Source: Diploptera punctata (Eukaryota; Arthropoda; Insecta; Blattodea; Blaberidae). Taken from it: a stretch of 64,000 nt of DNA. Both the position numbers and the translations under genes were made by a program. The notes below the pieces were generated by a model that saw only the letters and a list, made by a program, of their open reading frames with translations, made no database searches and was not told where the DNA came from. Shown in pieces: positions 1-11,020 of this stretch. The DNA is taken from assembly GCA_030220185.1 (NCBI GenBank), contig JASPKZ010009882.1:1-64000 (forward strand). The letters are read 5' to 3'. Each line of letters starts with the position of its first letter. The stretch's first letter is position 1.

Positions 1-76
1 GAAAGACGAGAGAGCACAGAGAGAGAGAGAGAAAAAAAGAGAGAGAGAGAGAGAGAAAGAGAGATAGAGAGAGATG
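1..76. repeat. GA-rich microsatellite
   Basis: Impure (GA)n tract with a few A-rich and GAT interruptions at the window edge. It may continue to the left. Confidence 0.95.
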
Positions 77-79
77 GAG

Positions 80-282
80 ATACAAGGGTAGATCGTTGGA
101 CCACTTTAGTTCAGATACAAAAGAAATAACCTACCCTGTTGTCAGTTTTCCTCTTTCCCCTTCACTCTATTAACATCTGGTGAAGAAAACCGTCAACACT
201 GGTGCGAGTGAGAGACGTGAGTACAGTTGTCTCATTCTACAAATTTCTCGTGAAGTTAAACCAGAGAGACTATAGTACCATT
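80..282. repeat. Dispersed repeat Q, copy 1
   Basis: About 200 bp that recurs at 3350-3545 in the same orientation. Both copies share a block around 'taacatctggtgaagaaaac' and 'cactggtgcgagtga'. Both lie upstream of a TIR-D element. I recognise no coding potential. Confidence 0.75.
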
Positions 283-336
283 ATCTTCAAGTCCATGGCT
301 GTTGAAGAGCTGGTTTACTAACTCAATGACTGATAA

Positions 337-877
337 CACTGAGCAACAAAAAATAAACTTTTTTTTGTCTCAGAAAGAAAAAATATGTGATTCTGATAGT
401 ATTTTTTCTCCTGAATTCAAATATGATATCGATTTTTCTTCATCGCGCAAGGTTTCCGAGAGACAGGAATTTATAATTTCAAACACTCTAATATTTTCTA
501 CCTTCGTAACTACACATTATTCGAACATGCGGACTCACCTAGAATGTAAGAAATGACGATTTTCTGCTATATTTCGCATGTGGGGTATCCCTCTTGGTGG
601 TCCAACAATAATCGGCCAGCATATTACGATTCCATTTGCCTTGATATCTCTTTCCATAGCTGAAACCATTGAGTTAGCTCATTTGGTTTTATTTTGCAAT
701 GAACAAATGGATGAAAAAACGTTTATTAAAAAAATAATTATTTAAATCCATTAATTGAAATTGAAATAAAAAACTGTGGGTGATGGAGGAATTCTGAATA
801 CATATTTGAAAACATGATAAAAACTGCATTAAGTACAACTATTGGTACTCATGAGACAAAAATAATGTTAACCAGTG
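337..877 (-). mobile_element. TIR-D element copy 1 (CACTG-ended DNA transposon derivative)
   Basis: One of five related elements in the window (also 3825-4381, 25541-26096, 51024-51577 and 62086-62628). The ends read CACTGAGCAACA and, in reverse complement, CACTGGTTAACA, so they are imperfect terminal inverted repeats. TAA sits directly outside both ends (334-336 and 878-880), consistent with a 3-bp target duplication. Read on the minus strand, the middle encodes a degraded C-terminal segment ending at 539, with the motif MLADYCW followed by a SRKS-type tail. A one-base loss near the AMEKRYQ block puts it out of frame. The upstream EHGE-x-FHQ block is missing, as in copy 5. CACTG ends with a 3-bp duplication suggest the CACTA/EnSpm group, which is inference. 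Confidence 0.8.
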
Positions 878-880
878 TAA

Positions 881-1394
881 TTTTGGGCTCAACTTTCAAC
901 AAATAAATCCATATTTTTAATGTACTATACCATGTGGACATATAGTCTTCACAAACAATCTATAACCGTAATAAACCAACAAATCATATATTGGTTTAAA
1001 TGCAATGAATCATTGAAATAATGCGTACCAAATTTTTCCTAAAACCTATAGATCCATTCAACAAATAATCAATCCATACATCTAGGGACGTAATATTTCA
1101 CTTCACTCACAATTTTGAACCTCCCACAGGTCATCAGCATTGCAATTTAAAGCTGGGCGGGAAAGAGCGACAAATTTTGGTGAAAGGACTATTATGTCTG
1201 CTTCATGTTGTTTTACAGGCCATAAATAAACAGCACGGGAAGAGCGATTTATTTTCCTCCAGAAAGAAGTCGTTCTTCAGGAGAAAAAAAATGTAGTGAC
1301 ACCGTTCGGGTATCGAATCCTCAGGTAAGTATGGGTATATCTAGTCAAGCAAACCATCATCCTGACCTATCTTATAGGTCAATAAAGTAATAGT
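881..1394. other. Unassigned AT-rich stretch
   Basis: No reading frame or repeat that I recognise. A good match to a 5' splice donor (CAG|GTAAGTAT) lies near 1325, with nothing exon-like beside it. Confidence 0.4.
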
Positions 1395-2323
1395 TTAAAA
1401 AATTCTAAAAACAACCCGCTTTATTCGAGAAAACCGAACTTAAAAAATGAAAATATATTTTAATTTTCCACGCCGCTTGGGATAAAATTGCTAAAGTGGT
1501 CAACAAAAAAAAATCATCTCCAACACATCTAGAATAAAACTAGAGTTATCTACAAAAAAATAATTTTGCCATCAAAAGCGTGGGGTGCTTTGTTATGCTT
1601 TTTAAGTTGTCTTCTTAGAGACTTTACTTTGTTACCAATATCTGTTTATTATCAAATATATTAATTGATCATAGAGCACGCACGCGCTTCTTGATGTTGT
1701 AAAATTATGACGCGGCGCTTTGTAGATAACTGTAATTTATTTCTAGATGTGGTAGAGATGATTTTTGTTGGACAACACTTTAATTCGTTATCCCAAGCGT
1801 ATTGGAAATTAAAGTTATTTTTCATGTTTTTAGGTCGGTTTTCTGATAAAGCGTGTTGTTTTGTTTTTTTAAAAATATTATTTATTTTTCATTTTTTAGT
1901 TTAATATTTTACAGAATAAGATAAAAATGTAAATATCTTAAAATTCGATACTATTGTTGTATGAGCTAAAAGTTATACTCTTCTAAAAAATCCTCCGGGC
2001 CGGATTTGAACCAGCGACCTATGGATTACTGAAATTATATACCTCTACAGTCCACCACTCTACCAACTGAGCTATTCACAAAGGTAGAATAACAAGTCGA
2101 TACGTCTGAAACCTATGATACCAGTATTTATTTCTTTGATGTCCTCGTGATTCTGGCCAGGGGATCTTAGAAAAAAATTATGAAATTATTGTATTGCCAT
2201 TGGCCCTCTTTACAAGTATTACAAAGTTTCAAGTCGATCCAATGTTTTTAAGCGGGTGAAAATCGTTGTGAAAGATTCCGCTACCTTAGATAGATACAGG
2301 TTAAGCTAATATAAAACCTGTAA
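1395..2323 (-). mobile_element. Foldback/tRNA-Tyr composite element, copy 1
   Basis: Composite repeat also found at 39545-40965 and 40966-42150. In order along the plus strand: a foldback with two inverted AT-rich arms (about 1412-1650 and 1690-1910), a tRNA-Tyr-like sequence on the minus strand (1991-2084), one tail unit of about 160 bp (gattctggccagg ... caaagtttcaagtcgatcc), a short GATA tract, and the terminal motif gctaatataaa. The start (cgctttatt) and end (aataaagcg in the other copies) are inverted relative to each other. This copy has one tail unit, against four and two in the others. I do not know a named family with this layout. Confidence 0.75.
1991..2084 (-). pseudogene. tRNA-Tyr-derived sequence with intron
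   Basis: Read on the minus strand it has the D-arm block AGCTCAGTTGGTAGAG, an anticodon region with ACTGTAG, a short insert where tRNA-Tyr(GTA) genes carry their intron, then ATCCATAGGTCGCTGG and the B-box GGTTCAAATCC. This order matches eukaryotic tRNA-Tyr. The 5' acceptor side (around CTTTGTGAA) does not pair with the 3' side (CCGGAGGA), so it is probably not a working tRNA. It lies inside a repeated element and the same sequence recurs at 40147 and 41556. Confidence 0.75.
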
Positions 2324-2763
2324 AAAGCGCAGTATATATGATCACAAAATTTAATTGCAATTCTCAATACAGTGAGGAACAGTTCTGTACCTACAAAATT
2401 TCGTAGATGTTGTATGATATTTATTGAGTGCTTTGCTGTAAGGAACCCATTATCTGCGATGATTTACTACAGAATAATGTGTAGTTTATCTTAAAGATGT
2501 GTATCATGTCCTTTATACCTTGATAAGATGGGTTTTGTTGGATTAAAACAACAAAAAACATTAATCAACTAATCATCACTTAAAGCAGGTTCAGTAAAAA
2601 TCATAATCTTCAGTACAAAGGAGTTTCGTCCGTCATTTTATTCATTACTCATATAATTTTTTATTGTTTGTAGGCTATAGGCCTATTGCAGTTTATTGGT
2701 TTTTACAGTACGTAATTCAGGTAAAAATTGTATGATTTTGTTTATTTCTCTTTATAAACGTTG
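2324..2763. other. Unassigned AT-rich stretch
   Basis: No recognisable gene or repeat boundary. Confidence 0.4.
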
Positions 2764-3101
2764 ACCTTGCCGGGGTCAATGGAATTTTTAGGATGGAAAA
2801 ATCCAAGGAGCAAAGTCCTCCGGGAGGGACTTTAAGCCGTGGGTCCCGAGTCCGAAGATTTTTAGGCTCATAAAAGATTCTTAAGCCTGAATAAAAAGGC
2901 CTCTAAACAAAATTTACCGAATTTTCCCGTCCTAGTACAACCTTGGTTCCCTAGATGTCAGTACGAGGCGGAACGCTGACCACGGTCCACTCTAATGAAA
3001 TCTATACGAAAACAAGTGTGACTAATTTAGTATGGTTCAATTTCTTCCCTGTAGGGGGAAAGCGCCCAAATCTCATTGAGGGAAACAAGGGCTTACCAGG
3101 G
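2764..3101 (+). mobile_element. SINE-I copy 1, tRNA head missing
   Basis: Body of a tRNA-derived SINE seen complete on the minus strand at 55241-55641 and 35583-35977. Shared blocks include aaaaatccaaggagcaa, gtcccgagtc and cctagatgtcagta. This copy starts at the end of the head (gccggggtcaatgg) and is therefore 5' truncated. SINE-G follows immediately. Confidence 0.8.
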
Positions 3102-3320
3102 TTAGCGTTGTTCACTGCTGTGGTCTGAAGGAAGCGTCGCTGCGTTAAACGCAGCGGCTCCGCGTTCGATCCCCGGTCGGGACAAGTTTCCTGGGCGATG
3201 GTTTTCTTTTCGGGATTTTTCCTCACCTGTAAGACATCTATCAGGAAACTTTAAGGCCCAAACGGTCCTCAAACATCATCTGGGCTTCTTCATTATTATA
3301 TTCGCCATGTTTATTTTACT
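3102..3320 (+). mobile_element. SINE-G variant, copy 1
   Basis: tRNA-like head with the B-box block gcgttcgatccccggtcggg, then the body motif tttttcctcacctgtaagac and aaactttaaggcccaaacgg shared with the other SINE-G copies. The body is shorter than in the 338-371 bp copies near 61.3 and 62.9 kb. Confidence 0.75.
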
Positions 3321-3349
3321 GTATATCTGGCTTAACTTGGCAAAGAGAG

Positions 3350-3545
3350 GTGGAGAAATAAGAGTAGATCCTTGACCGCCTTCGACCAGTTACAAAAGAA
3401 AGAAGCCACCCTGTTGTCAGTTTTCGCTTTCCCCCTTTCCCCTATTAACATCTGGTGAAGAAAACCGACAACACTGGTGCGAGTGAAAGAGATGAGCACA
3501 GCTGTCTCTTTCTACAAATCTCTTTCAAAGTCAATTCATCCGAAC
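3350..3545. repeat. Dispersed repeat Q, copy 2
   Basis: Second copy of the 80-282 repeat, same orientation, ending at gaactatagta before a TG microsatellite. Confidence 0.75.
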
Positions 3546-3552
3546 TATAGTA

Positions 3553-3596
<44 letters not shown>
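3553..3596. repeat. (TG)n microsatellite
   Basis: Uninterrupted TG tract. Confidence 0.97.
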
Positions 3597-3600
<4 letters not shown>

Positions 3601-3824
3601 GTGTGTTTCGTTATAATGTTGTGTTGCCTCTGAAGGGGCCCTGACATTGAGGTAATAACTTATTCGGGGAGGCCCTCCATGTCCTTTTGTGGTAAAACGT
3701 ATGTGCGTTATCCATAGTTAAATTCCCTCTCCGATAGGTCGTACCACTGCAAAGTCTGGTGGTGTGTGGTACATAACAGTACCTATAAGGTGAAATGTTA
3801 AAGTGAGTTAATTTAATGGAATAA

Positions 3825-4381
3825 CACTAAGCAACAATAAGAAACTTTTTTTTTGTCTCAGAAAGAAAAATATGTGAATCTGATAGTATTTTTTCTCCTG
3901 AATTCAAATATGATATCGGGGTTTCTCCATCACGCAAGGTTTCCTAGAGACAGGCATTTATGATTTCAAACACTTTAATAATTTCTACATTCGTAACTAC
4001 GAGTACACCATATTCGAACATTCGGACTCGCCTAGAAAGTAGGAAATGACGATTTTCTGCTATATTTCGCCTGTGGAGCATCCCTCTTGATGGTCCAACA
4101 ATAATCGACCAGCATATTAGGATTCCATTTGCCTAGATATCTCTTTCACATAGCTGAAATCCCCTGATGAAACTGTTCCCCGTGCTCAACGCTCACTGCG
4201 CCAGATAATGAATGGACAAAAAAACGTTTATAAAAAAAATTATTTAAATCCATTAATTGAAATTGAAATAAAAAAAAACTGTCGGTGATGGAGAAATTCC
4301 GAATACATATTTGAAAACACGATAAAACTGCACCAAGTACAACTCTTGGTACTCATGAGGCAAAAATCATGTTTTTCAGTG
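3825..4381 (-). mobile_element. TIR-D element copy 2
   Basis: Same family as 337-877. Ends CACTAAGCAACA and CAGTG. TAA precedes and TTA follows, so the target duplication is imperfect. This copy keeps the EHGE-type upstream block (gttccccgtgctcaacgctc on plus). The minus-strand frame ends at 4032, but a TAG falls in the MEKRYQ region and there is a small insertion, so it is not translatable as one frame. Confidence 0.8.
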
Positions 4382-4384
4382 TTA

Positions 4385-5261
4385 TCAGCAGAATCTTTCT
4401 TAGACTTATTACGGTACAAAGGGCATGTCTAACATATAAACACATTTCTCTGTAGTAAGTCACCGGAAAACATGGGTTCCTTATCGTATCAAAACATAGA
4501 CAAGAACTCTGAATATTTGTTAGCCTTTACAGGAATAATCTTCCATGCAGTGGAGAATATGCGTAATATCAAAACACTACCAATTTTAATATCGGTCAAT
4601 TTTCCTTCATCTCAGTGAAAATACGATTATCAAACCATCTCTGATATCAATGTGACTTTTTTATTCTTTTATACATCGGGTTCTCACTACTATAATTTAT
4701 TGCTAAATTCTAGTTTCACCGTTTCGAATAATGAATAATGTATGATAAACTCGAAATTAAAAAACATAATTCAATAGCAAAAGGAATATTGAACAATCAA
4801 TTACCAACTGCTGAACTCTCACAGTAAGTTTTCAGTTCGTAAGCTCTCCATCTGCATTGGAACGTAGATATTATGTATAAAATATCACGATCCAGTACCA
4901 AGAACGATTATACATTCACTTTACTGTACAGTCAGCCAAACCATCAATACTTCAATATAACGAAAATTACATTTCGTTTGTCGGAGCGAAACTAATTCAT
5001 AAAAACAAGAAAGAAATAGGCCTATCTTAAAGGTATGAAAACATATTTATTTAATTCATCGTTCGACAAATAGGTTGTGCAATGTGAAAAATGCGCTATA
5101 AATTAAATTGTATATGCCTCTGGTCCAATTTTTTATGTAACAAATTCATTAAATTAAGTTTTGTATATTATGATTCAATGTTTATTTAAACCAATAACGT
5201 CAATACTAATAGAATTCATTGTTAAAACCGTCGAGGTGGAGAGTCATAAAATAAAATAAAA
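4385..5261. other. Unassigned AT-rich stretch
   Basis: Low-complexity, apparently unique AT-rich DNA. I see no frame or repeat match within the window. Confidence 0.4.
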
Positions 5262-5595
5262 TAAGTTAAAATATACCTTCTTAGGTAAGATCCGTCGTCC
5301 TCAACTTATAAAATATGCATTATTTATACCTGTAGGCCCTTCAGAACATCCGTTCCATCTTCAGCAGATCCCTCTTCGCTACAACATCCTGACGATATCG
5401 TATAGGAAGAAGCTTTAGTCACGACAACACCACATTAGGACCAGCAGCATCAACCATCATACTGGATGTTGTAGCGAAGATGGACAAGCTGAAGTGGAAA
5501 CGGATGTTCTGAAAGACCTACAGGCATAAAGAATACATATTTTATAAGTTGAGGACGATGGATCTTACCTATGAAGGTATATTTTAACTTAATTT
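5262..5595. mobile_element. Penelope-like terminal foldback, copy 1
   Basis: Two arms of roughly 140 bp in inverted orientation. The left reads gttaaaatatacctt ... gtcgtcctcaacttataaa, and the right is its near reverse complement ending aaggtatattttaac. The motif cgtcctcaact plus an adjacent block ending ttcagaacatccgtt recurs in other copies (12165, 25235, 63400, 63800). At 12165 it adjoins a Penelope-type coding fragment, so I read these as ends of Penelope-like elements. That link is inference. Confidence 0.55.
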
Positions 5596-5879
5596 ATTTT
5601 ATAACCAATAACGTATTTAACTTATTTTTCGTCATTTGCATACGCAAGATAAAAGTCTCTCCAACTCTTCTCCTCCATTAACCATTGATTTGTTCTTGCC
5701 AACATGCATGTGGGCATTTTCTTGGTCGCTTCTTTTCTCGTTGTATCAATTCAAGGATTAGTTTTGTACCCGATTGTCATTTCCTTTGACGACACACGTC
5801 TGGTCCATTGTCACTTCAGTCAATGCCTTTATTTACGAGATAATGTGTGTTAACCTGTCATTTTCCTGAACCACCCAAT

Positions 5880-5893
5880 ACATATATATATAC

Positions 5894-5922
<29 letters not shown>
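5880..5922. repeat. TA/CATA microsatellite
   Basis: Alternating ta with cata interruptions, directly next to the 3' tail of SINE-G. Confidence 0.9.
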
Positions 5923-5924
<2 letters not shown>

Positions 5925-6247
5925 TCCATAGTAATTCTGCACGAAAGCAGGTCCTTCACTGCAATCATAGCATTTTCATGCTATGCTTGCAGCTTTACTA
6001 GGGAATTGTAGGTGTGGTAGCTTCCCGTTGCTTTCCACACCGGTGAAGGATGATGATGATGATGATAATAGCCATAAGATTTCGGGGACCGTTTGGGCCT
6101 TAAAGTTTTCCTGACATTTGTCTTACAGGTGAGGAAAAACCCCGATAAAAACCTCACCCAGAAAAACTGCCCCGACCGGGGATCGAACCCGTGCCCGCTG
6201 CGTGACGAGGCAGCACGCTACCTCGTGACCACAGCGGTGGACATATA
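5923..6247 (-). mobile_element. SINE-G copy 2
   Basis: tRNA-derived SINE on the minus strand. The head (about 6165-6247) has the A-box-like GTGGTCACGAGGTAGCG and B-box GGGTTCGATCCCC. The body has the cacctgtaagacaaatgtca block, a GAT microsatellite near 6045-6068 and a (GGAT)n tail at the low-coordinate end. Confidence 0.85.
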
Positions 6248-6720
6248 CTCGTATATATATCCATTTATGCATGGAGATTATTCGACCGAACGACAGAACA
6301 GAAAATTGTATACAGTATAATTTTATGTATGTATAGCGTGTGACAAAAAGGTACACCAATATTTTGGAGAAATATTCTTAACTTATAAAAAATGAAAACA
6401 TATAATTAATTTTATTTACTTGTAATATATGTTTTTCCACGTAAAGACTAATGAAACAATTCGGAATTTTCCTGGGATAAATGAGCTCATCGTGGACAAT
6501 AAATTAAATTCTAGACATTATTGTCTATTTTTTTTGTAAAGTTGAGAATTATGATAAAGTTTTCCGAAACTCCCTATATCCTTAATTTTAAAATATTTTT
6601 TTTATAAATTTATCTTCACTCTCGTTGTAGTGAATGGATTTGTTACACATTTTCAGATGATATTTAACAAATCCTTCTGCACAATATTTTAACACAGTTA
6701 TTAATAATATATTATATTGA
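6248..6720. other. Unassigned AT-rich stretch
   Basis: No recognised element between SINE-G and LINE-A. Confidence 0.4.
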
Positions 6721-7003
6721 TATAATGAGAACAGTTAAGTCTCGTAGACTGCGATGGGCAGGACATGTGGCACGAATGGGGAATGAAAGACGTGGATAGA
6801 AGCCTCTTGTAGGAAAACCAGAGGGAAAACGCCCAGTTGGTAGACCAAGAATGAGTTGGGAGAATAACATTAACTATGATTTGAGGGAAGTAGATTATAC
6901 AGGGGATGATTGGAAAATATTGACCCAAGGTAAGGATGTATGGAGAGCTTATGTGCGCGCGGCCATGAACCTACGGGTTCGATAGTGCCAGTGAGTTAGT
7001 TAG
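6721..7003 (+). mobile_element. LINE-A 3' end, copy 1
   Basis: 5'-truncated non-LTR retrotransposon. It codes for the C-terminal tail of the reverse-transcriptase polyprotein, with the blocks RTVKSRRLRWAGHVARMG, GKRPVGRPRM and NINYDLREVDYTGD. It ends in the family 3' signature gggttcgatagtgccagtga followed by a TTAG-type tail. One substitution creates a stop (gtggatagaag) after the RMGNER block. Confidence 0.85.
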
Positions 7004-8427
7004 TTATTTAATATTATATTTACACATACCTTATATTGAAAATAGAATAAAATATATATGTTAATAGAAAAAATACACAATGATATCAGGAATAAAAATA
7101 TATTTGTTAAAATACAGTCAAAGCTTTATTTCGTGATCAATGGAAGTTAAATTCTCCTTCTGTGAATAGAAGATGAGATAGCAATCATTTTATAAGCAGT
7201 GTTTTAATATCAGTAATGCAAAGAATCGAATATGTAAATAATAATTTATTTGGAAAGGGTTTTAAAAGTACTGAGCCTATGCTATTGAATTTACGAATAT
7301 TACATTTTCAATGGTCAAAATAGCAATCACTCAATTATGACCAATGGGATATGAGATAATCACTCATCAATGATGATAGGCTTATTCCAACAAAAAAGGT
7401 TACGTCAAGATTATTAATATTGTAAAAAGAGGGGAGATGCGAATACAATGGGGTTATGAACTATTGCGCGAGTCTGCGATCAGAATTAATTTCTTTTCAT
7501 ATGATGTTAACACTAGTATTGTGTCCGTTGAAAATGAAATGCGCAAAGCTACTTAAATCCGGAGCGGCTGAAGACACGTCGTCGTGGAGTTCCTTGCTTT
7601 TAATTAAATCCGAAATATTATGAATGTTTGGGTTACATCGTGGCTCGCATATCTTTCTGGTGACTGAGCCGTGAGTACTAGGAGGGGAACAACTGTCCCA
7701 AAATGTCACTTAGGATTATATCAGCTGCTCCTGTTGTTACTCACCCCCACCCCCAACTCCAGGAAAGATGAGTGTTTTCATAGCTGCAGCAGAATACAGA
7801 TTCAGGGGACCAACCATCCTCAACAACCAACCCCCTTTTGCGTGCTCACAACTGAAAACTGAGCAACGCCAACTTTTGACATATATGTGCAAGTGTACCG
7901 GATGTCAGATTACTCGGGATAATCACGGAAATACGGTATTCTACATATAGAAAAAGGTAGCGGCTCGAACACTCATGAAAACAGTAACTCATTATTAAAA
8001 AACAATAATATAAATTAATATATTTAAATTAATCAGGCTGAGTTTAGTAAATTAGAATATTTAAGATACCGGTAATATACTGATTAACTTATTTTCTCCT
8101 TCTTATTGCCGAAAACGTCACTTCATTATTAGATAACACAAAAAATACTCCTAAATGCGTCAGATTTTTGTTCTCGCGGAACCGTCTACACCCATAGAAA
8201 GAATAGACAGCTATGAACAGTGTTGATGGTCTCAATTTCATGGTTCGTGCCCCAAGTCCCTGTCCGGTCTGCTCATTTCAACTTTATTATTTGCGTCTTC
8301 CAGTGAGACAAAGTCTCGCTCCAAATATGCATGTGCTGTATAGTATGTACAAATTACAAGAATTGTACAATTTATTTCAATTAAAAAAAAAACAATAACG
8401 AGTTTATGAAAATGTGAGAATGAAATA
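7004..8427. other. Unassigned region
   Basis: AT-rich apart from a moderately GC-richer part at about 7440-7960. Several short overlapping frames occur there (for example 7497-7709 minus and 7768-7950 plus), none with a motif I recognise. Confidence 0.4.
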
Positions 8428-8811
8428 CCGTGTGGCCCAAAAGTCGGTTGACAAATAGGAGAAATTTGGCTGATGTTAAAATGTTAAAACTAACCACACT
8501 AATTGAATTGTCATGTTTATGGATTTCATTTCAGTGCTAATGCAGATATTCAAAGTGACGTCCATCCACCTGGAGACAATGTCTCACTCGATCACGAAAT
8601 TCAGCATTAACATTTGAAAGTGTATCTGGTGAAATATGCCGAATATAGCTCATTTTTGTAATTATATTATTATTCATTGTTATAATAATTATTTCCTTTT
8701 TTATTTTATTGTTTCATTGTTACCATTGTATCCAGAGTCAAAAAATATACCTAAAATAGCACATTCGTGTTAATGAGAAAACTTTTGTCAACCGAATTTT
8801 GGGCCACACGG
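8428..8811 (-). mobile_element. Mariner/IS630-type deletion derivative with transposase tail
   Basis: A 384-bp element flanked by TA on both sides (8426-8427 and 8812-8813). The ends are inverted repeats: CCGTGTGGCCCAAAAGTCGG and, from the right end, CCGTGTGGCCCAAAATTCGG, continuing into GTTGACAAA. On the minus strand, 8537-8644 is open and reads ISPDTLSNV ... FRDRVRHCLQVDGRHFEYLH-stop. This resembles the last residues of insect mariner-type DDE transposases, which typically end R-x-x-x-C-x-x-x-x-G-x-H-F-E-x-L. The catalytic core is missing, so this would be a non-autonomous derivative. Confidence 0.8.
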
Positions 8812-8833
8812 TATATGAAAAGTTATAAAATTT

Positions 8834-9131
8834 TGGTGGCAGCACCGCGCCTCTCGCCGCTGGACCCGAGATCGAGTCTCGGTCATTCCATATGGGTTTC
8901 GTGGTGGACGAAACGGAGCTTGGGCAAGTTTTACTCCGAGTTTTCTCCCGTTTTCCCCTGCCACAATTCCATTCAACCATTTCTCCATTTTCATCCATTT
9001 TCTTTCATCTCGTTCATCTGCCCCTGTGCTGGTGCGTTAAGCGTGTTCGGCCGGCAGCCTTGTCATTCTCAGACTTCTATATAAGGGACTTCATCTCATC
9101 TCAACCCTCGACTCGACCCTGAGTTGGACAC
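8834..9131 (+). mobile_element. SINE-P (tRNA-derived) copy
   Basis: Head with ggcagcaccgcgcctctc and a B-box-like gatcgagtctcggtc. A body with ctccgagttttctcccgttt follows. This resembles a widespread arthropod SINE type as I remember it. The overlapping frames on both strands are a by-product of its GC-rich sequence. Confidence 0.6.
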
Positions 9132-10120
9132 AAGTTGAGGATATTATTATATAAACTTTTGGTGATAAATATATATGACCCCGATATCCAGCCTTTTTAA
9201 TTCATATTTGAATATATGCAATTTGTGTCTTTAATTGGACTTCCTGTATTTAATTATATACGATCTAAAAAAATTATATTGAGTCAGAATTCGGTGACAA
9301 TGAAATAGAAATTATGTAATGAAAAACGGCTCTTTGTACGGTCTACTCAACTTCATAAGAAAATATAGGCACCACGGTATTGTAATGGATAGCTATATTT
9401 TCTTGAGTGTTTGCATCATGGCCTCGAAGAGTTTGTTAGATTTTATTTTCCTCTAAAATACAATCGTGCATTTATCGATTGCTGGTCGGTTTTAAAATAG
9501 AGTGAGATTCCCTTGCTGTTTTTGTTTACATTCTGTCAGGAGGGAAGCTTTGCATATATAGATTTGCACTTCGCTAGAGAAACACTGTCAACTTGACGAT
9601 TACAAACTTCACCTAACTTCATTCCAATAGTAAGAGTGAGGGTCTTCATCTCCCAAACTTGTTTCAAACATAATAATTTTTCACATACTTCTGTATGCCT
9701 GTAGATTTCTGTACCTAGAGAAATTCAAATTGTGACGATTTTTTTTTTACAGTTTAAGTTCTTATTCTATACGTATATCAGCCAAAATAATGTAGGGCCT
9801 ACTTTATTTTTACTATTTTGCTCATGACCAATACCGTGATTATAAACACGCCACGAATTTGAACAAATCACTGGTATGTACTGTCATAATTTATAGTTTT
9901 CATGTCATCGCACCTAAGTGTATTTATTTTGCAAAAATCATTAGAACAGAGCAGGGAAGTGATTTCTATGACTTACCTGAGTGTAAACGTCGGTATTCAC
10001 GGGTGGTCAATAAAAATCATTAACATGGCGAAAAGTTGAGTTTTGATGAAAAAATAAAGGAATTTGTTTCATCCCTAGAAAAAGTTGTTTCAATTTCGAA
10101 CTTCGTCTGTTCCATGGTTA
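9132..10120. other. Unassigned AT-rich stretch
   Basis: No frame or repeat that I recognise. Confidence 0.4.
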
Positions 10121-10873
10121 CTTACTTACTTACTCACTGGCACTATCGAACCCGTAGGTTCATGGCCGCGCGGACATAAGCTCTCCATACATCCCTATCC
10201 TGAGCTAATGCTTTCCAATCATTCCCTGTATAATCTACTTCCCTCAAATCATAGTTAATGTTGTTCTCCAACCTCATTCTTGGTCTACCAATCGGGCGTT
10301 TTCCCTCCGGCTTTCGTAAAAGAAGCTTCCATGCATGTATTTCATTTCCCATACGCGCAACATGTTCTGCCCATCGCAGTCTATGAGACTTAACTGTTCT
10401 TATTATATCTGGCTTCCTATAAAGACCATGCAGTTCATTGTTATATATTCTTCTCCATTCACATGTCTGTTCATCTCTCTTTGGTCCAAAAATTTTCCTA
10501 AGAACTTTATTCTCCCAAACTCGTAATCTCATTTCCTCCCTTAAAGTAAGAGTCCATGTTTCGCACCCATGTAATATAACTGGTAGAATAATAGTTTTAT
10601 ATATTTTCAGTTTAAAGTTTTTTGAAAGGAGTTGGGACATCAAAAGTCTCTGCAATGCATAATAGCACGCATTTCCAGAATTAAGCCTATGTTCTATTTC
10701 TTTGTGCATCTCATTCCTATTTGTGATTATTGTTCCTAGGTATTTGAATTCAGCCACTTCCTCAAAATTTCCCTCATTTGTCATTAGCTGTCCATTTCCT
10801 AATGAATTTCTACTTGTGACCATATATTTAGTGTTATTGATATTTACTTCCAGTCCTAATTCCTTAGTGTTAC
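10121..10873 (-). mobile_element. LINE-A 3' part, copy 2 (longest open frame, 226 codons)
   Basis: The best-preserved LINE-A fragment. The minus-strand frame 10823-10143 is open for 226 codons and continues upstream without an ATG to about 10873 (LGLEVNINNTKY). Blocks in order: VAEFKYLGTIITNRNEMH (about residues 22-39), SGNACYYALQRLL, KTIILPVILHGCETWTLTLR, RTVKSHRLRWAEHVARMG, GKRPIGRPRM, NINYDLREVDYTGNDW and AAMNLRVR-stop. This is the region after the reverse-transcriptase catalytic core of a non-LTR retrotransposon. The catalytic YxDD box is absent, so the copy is 5' truncated. A TTAC/GTAA-type tail lies at 10121-10138. It is not a host gene. Confidence 0.9.
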
Positions 10874-11020
10874 TTAATGGTTAGTGGAAATTATAATGGC
10901 TGGCTGAACAATCACAACCATGAATATTATTATTTTATAATCGCATGTTTTCAATATATTATTTGATATTTTATTCATTAAAATTCAAATTAATGCAATT
11001 TTTGTTTCACATAATTTTAA

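Noticed and set aside
1322..1332. Strong 5' splice donor (CAGGTAAGTAT)
   Set aside because: No open frame or acceptor nearby that would make an exon; a match of this length is expected by chance in 64 kb.
1991..2084. A functional tRNA-Tyr gene
   Set aside because: Acceptor ends do not pair, three mutated copies exist, and all lie in a repeated element.
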